From Macrocybe gigantea (lineage: Eukaryota > Basidiomycota > Agaricomycetes > Agaricales > Callistosporiaceae): a stretch of DNA of 64,000 bases. Shown in pieces: positions 42,748-54,816 of the stretch (positions within the stretch are counted from its first letter, which is position 1; each line of letters starts with the position of its first letter). The notes beneath the pieces were generated by a model, which did not search any database, had not been told where the DNA came from, and saw nothing but the letters and a program-made list of their open reading frames with translations. The DNA is taken from the NCBI GenBank assembly GCA_011319805.1, contig SJRY01000266.1:248001-312000 (forward strand), in the 5' to 3' direction. Made by a program: the position numbers and the translations under genes.

Positions 42748-45700
42748 ATGGACCTCGCCACGTTATCGAAGCTATTTGCGACCACTATCAACCCAGACCC
42801 GAATATCCGCAAGGCGGCCGAGCTCGAAATACGAAGGGTATCCCTCTAAACAACCCTCTTTTACCGCGTCTGACTTACTTATTGCGCCAGATTGGTGACG
42901 AGGAGGGCATGATTGCTGCCCTTCTCCAAATCATCGCCACAGATAACGTCGACATGTACGTGACAGCCTCAACGGAGGGTGTGTGCGATCCACGCGTTTC
43001 GCTGACTCCCTTTGTGTTCCAGTGCGACACGGCAGGCCTGTTCTGTCTGGCTCAAAAATCGCGTTCACCATCATTATGCCACGTCCGAAGCCAATCGTCG
43101 CCCAGATCAGCCCATCATTGCCGCCCCGGTTCGCATCGCCCTGCGGACGCACATCCTGCCTCTCTTGGCAGCCTCCGCTTCCCGAAGCATAACCTTGCAG
43201 CTCGCAAACACGCTGAAAGTTATTGTGGCCAACGATTTTCCCGAATCTTGGCCTAGTCTTCTCGGCGATGTGAAGCAGCTGCTTGAGAGCAACGACGTTC
43301 GCAAAGTCCACGCCGGCTGCATTGCGTGTCTCGAGGCCGTGAGGGCTTTCAGGTTCGTTCCATTCAATTTCTTCATCGAAGCGCGTATGTCTCATTAGCG
43401 ACTGCTCTACAGGTACCGCCAAAAATCCGATATCCTCCCTGAAATCATCTCCTCCATTTTCCCTCACCTCGTCACCATCGCCATGCGCATGATCCAATCG
43501 CCACCAAACACCGGGGGCGACGAGATCCCCACGATGCTCCACCTCATCCTCAAGACATATCGCACCAGCATAATCGTTAACCTGAGCGCACATCAGCAGA
43601 GCAAGGAGAGTCTCGTCCCCTGGGGGCAGCTTCTCTTCGCAGTCGTCAACTTGAATATCCCTGCTTCTGCGGTGCCCCAAAATGAGGACGAGAGGGAGAA
43701 CTGCGAATGGTGGAGGGCGAAGAAGTGGGCTTATAACACACTCGGTCGTCTTTTCCATCGGTAAGCGCATATTCTACCTACAATCTTGATACAACTCGTC
43801 TCATCCTACGCGATCAGCTTCGGGAACCCTTCGCAGTTGCCCTCGCCGATGCAACAAGAGTATGGAGCGTTCGCGCAGCATTTCGTCATGAACTTCGCAC
43901 CGGAGATCCTCAGCACATATCTCAAACAAGTCGAACTCTATGTCTCAAATCAAACTTGGCTGTCCAAGAAATGCCAATACCTCATCTTCCAATTCTTCAC
44001 GGAATGGTAAACTCTTTCATATCATTCTTACATCGGAAGCTCATTTTTCCCATCGATTGAACAAGCATCAAACCGAAATCGACCTGGCAGCTGCTCAAAC
44101 CCAACTTCGAGAGCCTCGTCTCTTCTTTCGTGTTCCCTCAACTCTCTTTCACGCAATCGAAGAAAGAGCTATGGGAGAGCGATCCTGTCGACTACATCCG
44201 GGTATCAGTGGGTATGTCTCCAGGCGGTTCACTATCACCATCTTGTCTAACGTTCCCGATTCAGACGAATATGAGAACTTTGCCACCCCCGTTTCTTCGG
44301 CCACAAGCTTTCTGTTCTCGCTTGCCAGCAACAGAACCAAGACGACGTTCATGCCCATCCTTGGTTTCATCAACACTGTTCTACGCTCGTGAGTTCCATT
44401 CCTGACTTCAATCCGTCTACGTGTGTATCAATTCCAAAATTCAAATCAACCCCATTAGTAACGCTCCGCCCGCTCAGCGATTCGGCGCTCTGAACATGAC
44501 AGCTGCCCTCGGGCCCTACATTATGCGTCATCCGGAAGTAAGAGGAAACATGGAGCAATTCGTCCTACAATACGTCACACCTGAATTCTCGAGCAGCGAA
44601 CCCTACCTCCGCGCCATTGTGAGTTTTTCCCCGCATCTCGTCATACACATATCGGTCACATCACCAACCTCCCACACCATCTCGTAACAGGCATGTGAAG
44701 TTATCGGCACGGTTACCAAGGCAGGTCTTGACTGGTCGTCCGAGGAGGTACGTGCTCTTCTTTTGATTTTTTTTTCCCTTCTGCCTTTGTCGTCCGCGCC
44801 TCGCAAATCTCCTAATCAATCTAATCTTGGTCGTAAACAGAGCCTCAATGCCAATTTCAGAGCTGTGGCTGCCGCCCTGGATGATGGGGAACTCCCCATC
44901 AAAGTGCATGCCGCACTGGCGTTAACCGAACTCGTTCTCGCGCATGAATCAGGTAAGGGGGATGCCCGGTTTCTTGGCGTTTCCTTCCATCCAAGAATGA
45001 GTTTTCTGTCTTTGCTAATTGTGCCTTGCATTGTAAACAGTCCGAGCGGCCGTCGCGCCTCAAGTGGGCAAAGTCATCCAAGGTGAGACGTGAATGCATC
45101 ATTTTTTTTTACTTTTTATTTTTCTCTCCATCACCTGTCCTTCGGAAAAGAAAAGTGGTTCGGCTATTTGCATGTCAGGAATATCCCCATGCCAAGCCAC
45201 AATTCCGGACACTCCACAACTCGCAATTGTCCGAAACGGAAAAAAAAATATGTGGAGATGGACCAGGACAATCTTTTCTATATCCATCGTCCACCTCTCC
45301 ATTCTCATTCCGAAAAGTCCAAAGAAGACGAGACCTGACGCCCTCCAATTAATGACCAGATCTTCTCAAGCTCTGCGATGAAACGGATTTGGACATATTG
45401 AGTCGCTCTATGGAGGTCATGGTCGACGCCTTCCAAACGGAGCTTTTGCCTGTCGCGGCTCAACTAACGGCGCGTTTGGTAAGCACAATCGGTGTCCCCC
45501 AGCTACCATCTATCTGACTGAACTTCTCGCTGATTGCAACTTCTTTCCCGAACTCTTTCGCTTCTTTCTGATATCTGCTACGGCCGTGGTCATGTCGTGT
45601 CTTGGCACCTGTTTTGTAACAATGAAACGGCCGAACGACGCGATGTCGTGTAGTGCGAGTCGTATATGCGCCTCGCCAGGGAGACCGCCCAGCAGGAAGA

Positions 45701-47560
45701 ACACGAGGCTCAGAATGTGGATTCGGAATCCGTGATGTCTGACATGGATGACGACAAGACATTTGCCGCCATGGGTGTTGCGAAAACGATTTCGACGGTG
45801 AGTTTCATGCCCGTTTCGGATATGCGTTCCTCTTGACGCTCGTGTGCGTTCCGCTTCCTGACCTGTGTCTTACGCCCTCTAGGTGGTCGCGTCCATTGAG
45901 AATGCGCCTGAAATCTTGGCACAGGTGCAAGAGATCGTCATCCCGATTATCGTCTATACTTTTCAGCACAACCTGCTCGGTCGGTCTTTTTTCTGCGACT
46001 GCTAACATTTTTAAAACAACAATTCGCCCCCTTCCAGACCTCTTTGATAACATGTACGAGCTGGTAGATAGCTTGACGTTTAGGTTGCGCTCCATTTCGC
46101 CCAACATGTGGCCCATCTTTGAGCAAACATACAAGCTCTTCAAGACCGAAGCCATTGACTTCCTGGAAGGTATTCCCGCAGCACAGCCTTTGGCGGTCCA
46201 GCGTCATTCACAGTTATCATCTGCCCAGAAATGCTGCCCTCACTCGACAACTTCCTGTCCTACGGAAGCGAGGTCATCAAAACCCGTCCGGATTATAAGC
46301 AAATGCTTCTAGACATCTACACCACGTCCATCACCAACACTCAGTTGGGAGAGAGCGACCGTGTCAATGGAAGCAAGCTTGCGGAGTCCATGTTGCTCAA
46401 CTTGCGTGGCCATATCGATGATGTCAGTCATTGCGTCTTGGGATACGCCTCTGCTTTGATGTGAAGATTGACAAAAAAACCGCAACGCAGGCCCTGCAAC
46501 CTATCATCGGCACCGCTTTAAGCATCCTCGACAAGACCGAGACAGCGTTGCTCCGTCTTGCCAACCTCGAGGTGCTTATCAATGCCGTGCTCTACAACCC
46601 GACGGCGGCACTCCATCTCATGGAAGCGACCAAACCGGGCATGGCGCGCACCTTCTTCGACCGTTGGTTCACCGCCATCAACACAGATAGCAGACTTCCA
46701 CGCGTGCACGACAAGAAGCTGAGCATATTGGCACTCTGTGCGCTTCTGGAGCTTCCTCCATCGGCTGTTCCGGAACAACTGCAAAGCGGGTGGCCCGGCA
46801 TCGTTGCCGGCGCCCTAAAGATATTCAAAGATCTTCCAAAGGCTATTGCTGGTATGTCGTTGGTTATCACTTCGTGAGAGTCCATCTCAGCAGAGTCTGA
46901 TTGCTCCCGTGCAGATCGCAAAGCACTGGAAGAGGCCCTCGCTGAAGAGTCAGATGACGAAGACAGCGTTGATGAAAAGTTTTTGAATTTGGAAGGAGAA
47001 GATGGTTTGTCCCCTTGAATTTTATCTCTATCAGATGGAATGTTCTGATTGGCTCCGACAGAGGACGTGTGGGACGAAGATTCTGCTTACCTAGAGCTCT
47101 TGGCCAAAGAGGTAAGCCTTCGATCTGCGCTGTTTCAAGAACAATGAAGTTGTGGGCTGGAAAGCCGCTGATTTGCAACCCACGTCAGGGTGCTCGCCTC
47201 CGGGAAAAGTCCGACAAACCAGATGATGAGGAAGACGACGACGATTCTTCCGATGATGAGGACATCGAAGAAGAGCTTGGGTATATCAGCCCTCTAGAGA
47301 GCGTGAACCCATACATATCCTTCCGCCAAGCTCTGACTAGTACGTTACTTTCTATACTCTCACCGATCAGAGAAAGATATCGATTCGCTTTCTCTTTCTT
47401 CCTTCTTGCTTCTTCTACCACAGCCTTCCAATTGCAGAACGGCCCCAATTACCAAGCCGCCACGACTTCTTTGGATATCCAACAACAGACTCTGCTCATG
47501 GAGGTCATGCGGATAGCTGAAGAGGCGCAGAACGTGGCTGCGACACAGCCGCAAGCTTAG
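42748..47560 (+). CDS. Importin-7/8-like karyopherin beta (Sxm1/Nmd5 type)
   Basis: Nuclear import receptor that binds Ran-GTP and carries proteins such as ribosomal proteins and histones into the nucleus. The start is MDLATLSKLFATTINPDPNI and the importin-N part continues with KAAELEIRR and EGMIAALLQIIATDNVDM. HEAT repeats follow: AAPVRIALRTHILPLLAASA, LANTLKVIVANDFPESWPSL, PHLVTIAMRMI, ENCEWWRAKKWAYNTLGRLF, LSTYLKQVELYV, DYIRVSVDEYENFATPVSSA and KTISTVVASIENAPEILAQV. An acidic patch near the end (DDEEDDDDSSDDEDIEEELG) and the C-terminal tail FQLQNGPNYQAATTS match importin-7/8 and Sxm1/Nmd5 proteins. At least 15 exons give about 1,040 residues, the expected length. One intron (45085-45358) is unusually long for this window. 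No frame breaks seen. Confidence 0.95.
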
Positions 47561-48254
47561 AGCCACTAAAAATGCAGACAACATGAGGATTCTCTCCTCC
47601 CTAGTTCGCTCCACCGCTGCTGTCCTTTGTCCCCTTCCTTCTCACACAATCTATTCTTCTTTTACTCGATTTGGTACACTTACATATACATATAAGGCTT
47701 TCCGTTTACGATCTTTCCCCTTCTGTTGCTTGCTTTCCCTCGAATCTTGACGTCCGTTATCATGCCACCTTGTACGAATCACCCTATGCCTTTGACAAAT
47801 AATCCTGGATCCGTGATGGCCTTGCATCCTGCTTATGGTCTGAAAGCTGCCGTGTCTGCGTTTGTTGCAAACTCCACCGAGCATAGACGGCTGCCGTCAC
47901 CGCGTGCCAACGTCGGTGTATTATTACTCACCTCCGTCCTCCTGACTCAGCCACGAGTTGCCACACTGCACCATTACGGCAAAGCAGGTCGGGCTTGATC
48001 ACTTCCTTGGGCAGCTAGTCGGTGCCGTCCGTCCACTGGCATGCACGAGACCTAGGCCATCTGCTTCGGCGTTGCAATGATCGAATTCATCCTCATGTGA
48101 AAGCACAAACAATAGTAGATACACGACAGATCGCAGGATACATTTACCGCCGTCTCAAACTCCTGGTCCTTGACACCCTCTGCGGTGGAGGCTGCGGCTG
48201 CCGTTGCTGCCATTTCTATGTCAAACAGATCATATAGACGGGAGAGTTGGCATC
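47561..48254. other. Convergent intergenic region, importin / ARP6
   Basis: About 690 bases between two converging genes, holding both 3' ends. The small open frames here carry no motifs. Nothing else seen. Confidence 0.5.
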
Positions 48255-50399
48255 CTACCGTTTCCTTCTCTTTTTCCTTCTCGGACCCTCCACTTCTGGC
48301 TCTGCCATTATAGATTCATACAACGCCGCCCCGTGCGACTTGGGATGCTTCCAGTCCATAAATTTTTTCTTGGCGCGTTGCTACCACCCTCTGCATATTC
48401 CGCGCGCGTGACGAGTAGCGGTTTTAATGTGCTAGGCGAGCCAGCAAAATTGAAAGCGGATCGATATGCCTCCGTCACGGGACTGCGGAAAATTGAATGA
48501 AGCCACGGTTACCTTCTCTTCGGATTACTTACTCGTCACATTGGTATATGATGACCTCATGTTCGACTGGTGCCAAAGTGCGTAGCTCGGACATTCTATG
48601 AAAACGTCAAGAGGCAATAATTATCCGAAGATCCAAACGCACAGCCGTTCTTTAAACCAGGAAACTTGCTGTTTCCGCCGATTAGACCAATATTGGCCCA
48701 AAACATTCCTTGTAGATTCTGAGGTAGGAGAGATATTGACAACGCTATGGTCCCAGCGAGTCCCATTTGATCCATCCCTGAAAATTAATTCCGGGCATAG
48801 TTGAGATGCGGATTGAGTTTACGGTCAGCTCGATTTTATGTGTCAGTGCCGCTGCATGAAAGGACCATACCAATGTCATCTGGGCGAAACAGGATCTCTG
48901 GGACAGTAAACCGTTCATTGTTCATTACCAGGAGTTGATCGGTTTCAGCTACAATGTCGTCGCCCTGCGTATCCGGCCTCGTCGATTTACCGAAAAGTCG
49001 GGAAGAATGTACTCTTGAACTATATCATTCTTTCTAAGATTACGACTGCCCAAGCACCATCCCGCAAGTGGGGAACAGGGAAACAGGTGAAGAAAAAGCA
49101 GTCACTGTTTAACACCAAACGTGTTCAGGCGGAAAGTGGCAATGAAGCATACCGGCAAGTCTCAAGATCACGCTTGAAATCCGAGGACACGTAACAGCAT
49201 GACTCCTTGGCGTCGTTCATGATGAAAGTCTCGTCCATCATGTTCCATTGGCGAAAGGAGACGAGTTCTTTCAGATGATTCGTCAACAGTTTCCCACCAA
49301 CGTCAAGCCTTTCCGATCATACGTGAGTTCTTTGAAAGAAACAGACAGGGGGTTGCCTGAACAGAGGAAAAGAAGGGCAGAAATTGAGAAGGGAACAAAG
49401 GCTGAGAACAAGGGTTCATTCTATTCGAGGTTGTGGCCTAGCCCTTCTCGGTTTCACTTCCCTTCGTTCGGTGAACCACGCACCTCTTGACTGCGTTCCA
49501 GACGATCTTACCGCCAAGCAGAGGAACGACATGTGTAAAGCTGAAACCAGAATCAACCACGATTATGCATTCTGCTGGGGGCACGCCGGGTTGGGCGAAC
49601 AAGCTTCCAAAGGGTATATTAGACGCAGCTACAATGGCGCATGTCAGCTTTCTGTGCAGAGCGAATCCCAGCTATCAAGATACTGCAAAGAGGAGGGCAA
49701 TCGAGACGTATGGGCGCTCCGCTTCCACAGCAAGGAAAATGAGCATGATTAGAAGGTGTGACTCACGCGTGCACCTGTAATAAGATTGAAACTCGTATTC
49801 CTCGAAAATGAACTGATCGTATACATCTTGTATATTTGGCAGGTTGAAATAAGGTTCTGTGACGACGATTGTCGACTCGGTGGTATTGATCTTTGAGTTT
49901 CGAGGTCGTCGGTTTTCACGAGCACGCATACATGTGATTGATTCCAATCCCCTGGGATGAGCTGGTTAATCTTCCTTCATGGCGACGTATGCTCACCCCC
50001 AAAACTTGATCAGAGAATATTCCATCCCACACGGCTTTTTGAGCATCCCAATCGACAAGATATCCCTAATCACAAGGAAAACTGTTGTCGTAATGCGATT
50101 CGTTTTCCAGAAGATAAGGACATGCGAGAAAATGACAAACGAACCTTTTCAAACGGAAGCCGATAGTTCAACGAAGAGTAATCTTTGCAGTTTTCAAATT
50201 CGTGCCCGATGTAGACCGTCTTGTCACCTTTCGAACGGATGACGGCGTTCGGTATCAGCCTTCCATGTGCATGTTAAGCTCGACTAGCACGACGGCGTTC
50301 GGTGATCGAAGACTACCTTGGGTTCTGGAACTGTCCATTAGCTATGCCCACTTTGATCGTCGACGCGCCATTGTCGAGCACAATCACAGGGTTATCCAT
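48255..50399 (-). CDS. arp6: Actin-related protein ARP6 (SWR1 complex)
   Basis: ARP6 is a nuclear actin-like subunit of the SWR1 complex that deposits histone H2A.Z. The start [20 protein letters not shown] has the nucleotide-binding DNGAST loop. Later exons read [60 protein letters not shown] with [89 protein letters not shown] and [20 protein letters not shown], then [24 protein letters not shown] and the missing actin-type inserts are typical of ARP6. At least eight exons. Two single-base breaks are apparent: near 48963 (after RRGRIR) and near 48371, where a corrected frame continues [17 protein letters not shown] to a stop at 48255; uncorrected, the stop is at 48308. Divergent from the TANGO2 gene. 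Confidence 0.93.
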
Positions 50400-50613
50400 T
50401 GTCGAGGTCGACGTTGTAGTTGCACAAGCCAAGCAGCGTACATCTCACTTTTGGAATCACCTGACCCTGTGGTCATCAGCCTCTCAAAGAGTCGGTCATG
50501 CTGCAAACACCACGGATCGCCTAGAACCGATGCAGCCAACGCCTGGCCAAGGTCCTTCGCAGAGCACCATCACCTCCTCAGTGGCGTAGCGGCCTTCCTT
50601 ACTCCCGATCGTG
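50400..50613. promoter_or_regulatory. Compact divergent promoter, ARP6 / TANGO2
   Basis: Only 214 bases separate the start codons of ARP6 (minus) and the TANGO2-like gene (plus), so the two must share a promoter region or have overlapping regulatory sites. No TATA box is evident. This is one of the shortest divergent gaps in the window. Confidence 0.6.
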
Positions 50614-52113
50614 ATGTGCATCGCTCTGTGGGCTTTGGACCGTCAAGACTACGCTCTGTGAGTTACAACTACGCCACTACCTAGCTAGATCCTATCTTGA
50701 AGCTTTCGAATTAAATTAATCCATTATGAATTCTTGCGTAGCATCATCGCCAGCAACCGTGACGAGTTCCTGGAACGGCCTACTCTGCCTGCAGACTTTC
50801 ATAATTTCGAGAAAGAGCCGAGCGATAGCAAATCGGCAAGCGTCCTCTCAGGTCGCGATATTCAGGCAGGTGGGACGTGGTTTGGAGTCAATCGGGCCGG
50901 AAGAGTTGCCCTCCTGTGCGCTTTTTTTCTCGTCCTTTTCTCTTCTGCGCCCTTCCCTGCTTCTCCATTGTTCCCTCTCCTTCCCACATCGTAATCCCTT
51001 TCTATTCAGCTTTAGCAGAATGATGATCAAGGCACGGGACCTGTGCTGACTATTATCTTCCTCGTGCAGGACGAACATAACCGAGGCAGCCTTATTCAAA
51101 GGTTCCTCTAGGGGTTATCTGACCTCGTCTTTCCTTCTATCAGATTCGCATAACCCGCTGGAAGACCTGGTTGGAAAAATCGTTCCCCGGGATGCAAAAT
51201 TCGCCGGTTTCAATCTTCTGCTGTTTGCGCCTGTGAGTCTGCCCAGCGATGAGTCTTCGGAGACCGGAGCCGCGGCCCCCATGCCGGTCGACCTGCACTA
51301 CGACGCACGCTTCGTGACCAATCACGGTGCAGGCGGCGAACTGTCTTCGCGTCCGCTGTCGGCGCACGAGCGAAGCTGCGGAGGCGTGTCCAATGCAGTT
51401 GACAAGGGTGCCGTAACGGACGAGCAATCGATGTGGCCCAAGCTACACCATGCGACACAAGAGTTTGACAAACTTTTGACTGGATTAACTCCGGACACGA
51501 CAGATTCCGAATTGACGGACCGATTGTTCCACCTGCTTGCGTGGGTGTCTTTCCACTTCGATGTTCCGTTGACGTGCTGATATTTTTTTTCTTTGTGTCT
51601 TTCTTCTTTTCTCATGCGACCATATGTCGTCTGTTCTAAAAACGCAACACCAACTGCCTAATGCCGTTCATTCCAACCTCATCCACGCGTGTGTCCATTC
51701 TACGAAACCTCTTACGACAACACTACGCTTTTATCGTCCAACCCTAACAATCCACCGATATCCATCATTCTTGTTCTTCCCCCATTTTCCATCCTCGCCG
51801 GCGAAAAATATCAACTCCACGCGCACGGACATCAATCCGACGTAGCTGGCGTTCCCCTGAACCTGTGACACATCGGTCAGACCTCCGCAACACCGTGCAC
51901 GTCACGCCCATTCCGATCACACTGGACGGCTTACGAAACACAGAATCAAACCTCTACGGCACACGCCTGTCCACCGTCTTGTTAATTAAACGAAACGGAG
52001 AGGCGCTCTTCGTCGAGAGAGATATCTGGCGATTGCAGCCAGACACCGGCGCCCAGACCGAGAAGGACATTCCGTCTGCATCTGCATCATTAGTGCGTTC
52101 CTCATGTTTCTAA
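50614..52113 (+). CDS. TANGO2-like NRDE protein
   Basis: The NRDE (formerly DUF833) family includes TANGO2, linked to Golgi organisation and, more recently, heme and lipid handling. Exon 1 (50614-50658) gives MCIALWALDRQDYAL. The intron ends at 50741, and exon 2 continues IIASNRDEFLERPTLPADFH, with the defining NRDE motif, and SGRDIQAGGTWFGVNRAGRV. The next exons have TNITEAALFKGSSRGYLTSS, FLLSDSHNPLEDLV, FAGFNLLLFAP, YDARFVTNHGAGG, VSNAVDKG and WPKLHHATQEFDKLL. A 305-base intron then joins to RSDLRNTVHVTPIPITLDG and YGTRLSTVLLIKRNGEALFV, ERDIW, the conserved end of the family. The stop at 52111-52113 follows directly. A Gln/His-rich open frame at 52115-52464 may be an extra C-terminal exon, but no clean splice was found. 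Confidence 0.88.
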
Positions 52114-52318
52114 GCCCAGGAACGCGGACCCGCTCAGCCCAAATGTCAGTCCTCGCAGATGCATTCGGGAGAGTCGCACGCACCACAGGCGCAGGTTCGT
52201 TCGCCGTCCGAGCACCGCGTCGACGTCCAGGAACGCAAAGGGCCTCATCAACAGCACCATGGAGTGTCCTCGGGCATGGAGGCCGGAAAAGGCAAGGCGA
52301 CTTACAATGAAGCTGTGG

Positions 52319-52340
52319 AGCCCGCGTTGGAACGCGGGCT
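52319..52340 (+). repeat. Perfect 10-bp inverted repeat, 2-base loop
   Basis: The arm agcccgcgtt is followed by gg and then its exact reverse complement aacgcgggct. It is GC-rich and could fold into a strong hairpin in RNA. It lies in the open frame just downstream of the TANGO2-like stop, possibly in its 3' untranslated region. Confidence 0.85.
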
Positions 52341-52464
52341 GTCCTGCTCGACCCTGGGTCTTCCCAGCGCGTGTTCAGGTTTCAAGTGGGCAGCGTCCCT
52401 GCGTCCTGAGAGGCAGCCTGTTCGGCTGCTTTCATTCACGCCCATTTCCAACTGGGATCCCTAG

Positions 52465-52917
52465 CGCTCGCCCGTGGATCGCTGAGTGGCAAGGCTTAGC
52501 CATTTCCGGTGCAGTCGTGCCTGTTGGTTTCACTGTCGTTCATAAAAAGGAATAAATTCATCGGGATGATTACGATTAGCCTTGCTGTACATGTAAAGTA
52601 TCTAATCCCTATCAGTACACTGGATCAAGGAAACGCGAGAAATGGGTAAAGCGAGCCAAGAGCTTCTTTTCCTTTTACAACTGAAGCGTTCATCGCGAGG
52701 GAAAACCAGACAAGATATGAGCCCAAAAACAGGAGGTGACGATCGAGCAAGAAAAAGCGGGAAAGGACATACAACGAGACTAGTATACAGATGATTCCAA
52801 GATAACGTCACAAGATCCCAAAAAAAAAAAATCGTGTTTCGATAGGGAAGGAAAATTGCTGGGCCAAGAGGTCGGTATTCGAAGGCGTAGAGAGTGGAAA
52901 GGAACAGGGGAGGCCGG
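52465..52917. other. Convergent intergenic region, TANGO2 / zinc-cluster factor
   Basis: About 450 bases between two converging genes. It is A-rich near 52820 and holds the 3' tails of both. No gene seen. Confidence 0.5.
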
Positions 52918-54816
52918 TCAGGTCATGACGTGCGTGTATATGGCGTTGTGATCGGGTTGGACTGGGAAGTAGGGATTGTATCCCGCGGCGGCGATGGCGT
53001 TCCACTCCTGCGGAGAGACCCCGCCCGAGGACCCTGTGTGGAAGGATGTGTGCCCGCTAGAAGCCGATGCGGGAGTCAAGATGTCACGGTCAGTGATGTT
53101 GTTATCATACGACGCATCCGCTGCGTCACTCCCGCTGTGCAAAGGTAGCGAGGGAGGTAAGGGAGCAGGAGGAGGAGGGGGGAAGCAAAGGTGTTTGTCA
53201 ACAAACAAAGAAACACTCTTCGAAGTAGAAATTCCAGAAGGAAGCAAAGACTCACCGCATGAGATTATTAAGCTCGACTATGCGTCGATAGAGTAAGCAC
53301 TGCGTGTTGGGAGGATGATGGCTGTACTGGCGGATGGAATTTAGCGAATTCTGCAGCTGCTGCGCCAGACCGATAAAGGCGATACCCGTTCCCGGGCTCG
53401 TTCGACAAGAGCAATACGAAGAAGCAGGAGAAGCGGAAGGAGAAGCTGATCCGTTGGTCGTTCCCGTTGGCGCCGCGCCGGGGTTCGCGTTCGAAGCAAC
53501 AGCAACAGCAGCAGCCGCGGCCGCGGCGCCGTTAAAGTGCTCCCCATAACCGTTTTCGTCGTTTGCAGATAACGCGTACGACCCATTTCCGTTGTCGGCG
53601 TAGGACGACGGAAGAGATCCGGCGGCGCCGTTCTGGCCGTGATGATGCTGATGTCCGGGATGAGCATGATGGTGATAAGCAACGGACGGAGATGACGGTG
53701 CGTGATAGCCTGCCGCTACGCCGCCGGTCGAGGCCCCGTTGGCCGTAGAGGGTGTGGTCGAGAAGGATGTGGGGTCATCGCCAAAGGACGACGTGGAAGG
53801 CGAGCGGAGGTCGGTTTGAAATGTGTGGTAGCGGATAGAAGGCGCGGGGGAAGGCGAGAAGCGGTAGAGTTGCGGCGACGGATCCGTCGCCGGCTCAGTC
53901 TTTATGGGACTGAGGAGAGAAGGCAAGGCGCGCGTGGAAACACCGTTGAGGCCGTTTTCTGGTGATTGCGCCCGTCGTTTGACGGATGCGCACTTGGTGG
54001 CGCGAGAGTGCCACTTTTCATTGGGATCGCCATCCCTGAAGCTCGTCTCTGCCCATCGAGGGTGAGGTTTTCCTGTAGGAGCACAAGATGAGCAACGCTG
54101 TAGCTTGACAGGCCAGACAAGTAGAAAAATCACAAGGGGTAGACGACGGGGCACGAAGGCAGTGATAAATTGTCTTTGTAATTACCTCGCAATTCGCGAA
54201 CAAGGCTTTCGAGCTCGGCGATCCTATTTCTGAGGCGGGTGTTCTCGTCGACAGACGGGTCGTCCCTGAAGGATTGAGAAAGAGACGCGCGTCCGGGTCA
54301 GCGACAGATGGACTTGTCCTAAAGCTGTGTAGGCGCACCGAAGAGCGGGATCGTCGATTTCATAGACACATAGACCGGTCTGTACGGGAATGGAGATAGT
54401 GGTGATGAATAACATCAGTCAAGATGAATAAGGGACAAGATATGCACCAAGCCGAGTTGGATGCAGCGTTGACAGGGACGCTTGCGGTCGCACTGGCGCA
54501 GACCATGAGCAACCTTTGTCGAGGAATGGACGACGAAGAGCCATGTTATACCTTTCGTTTGGATGTATGGCAATTCAAGCAGCTTTGGGTAGTCCGGTTT
54601 CTCCTCCTTTTCCTATTTTTGGCGGATGTCGGGCGTAGAGTGGGGGAGAACGGTTAATTAGTCGGCAAGTAAAAGGAGGATAGAGGAGGACGATCAGCGT
54701 ATTTGAAAAAATAAAATAAAAAAAGAGTCAGACCTATGGTCGGTGTCGACGGTGAACTCGAGATCCATTATTTCACCTTTGAGTTGCAATGGTTGGAAAG
54801 AATCAGTGGTCATCAT
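52918..54816 (-). CDS. Zn2Cys6 binuclear-cluster transcription factor
   Basis: Fungal-specific DNA-binding regulator. Exon 1 starts MMTTDSFQPLQLKGEIMDLE. The zinc cluster is split over three exons: 54552-54612 (KRRRNRTTQSCLNCHTSKRK), 54448-54492 (CDRKRPCQRCIQLGL) and 54339-54379 (TGLCVYEIDDPALR). Joined, these give six cysteines with spacing C-x2-C-x6-C-x5-C-x2-C-x8-C, the classic pattern. A short coiled coil follows (DENTRLRNRIAELESLVREL), the usual dimerisation region. The long exon 53252-54068 is rich in Ser, Pro, His, Ala and Gly, with an Ala8 run and CSCRTSPGTGIAFIGLAQQL, NTQCLLYRRIVELNNLM. The last exon ends DHNAIYTHVMT. There is no classical fungal-specific transcription factor middle domain. 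The targets are unknown, and no pathway is implied by the neighbours. Confidence 0.92.

Noticed and set aside
54424..54657. Open frame of 77 codons on the + strand.
   Set aside because: It overlaps, on the opposite strand, the exons of the Zn2Cys6 cluster, which have a full six-cysteine pattern and good splice sites. The + frame has no motif.
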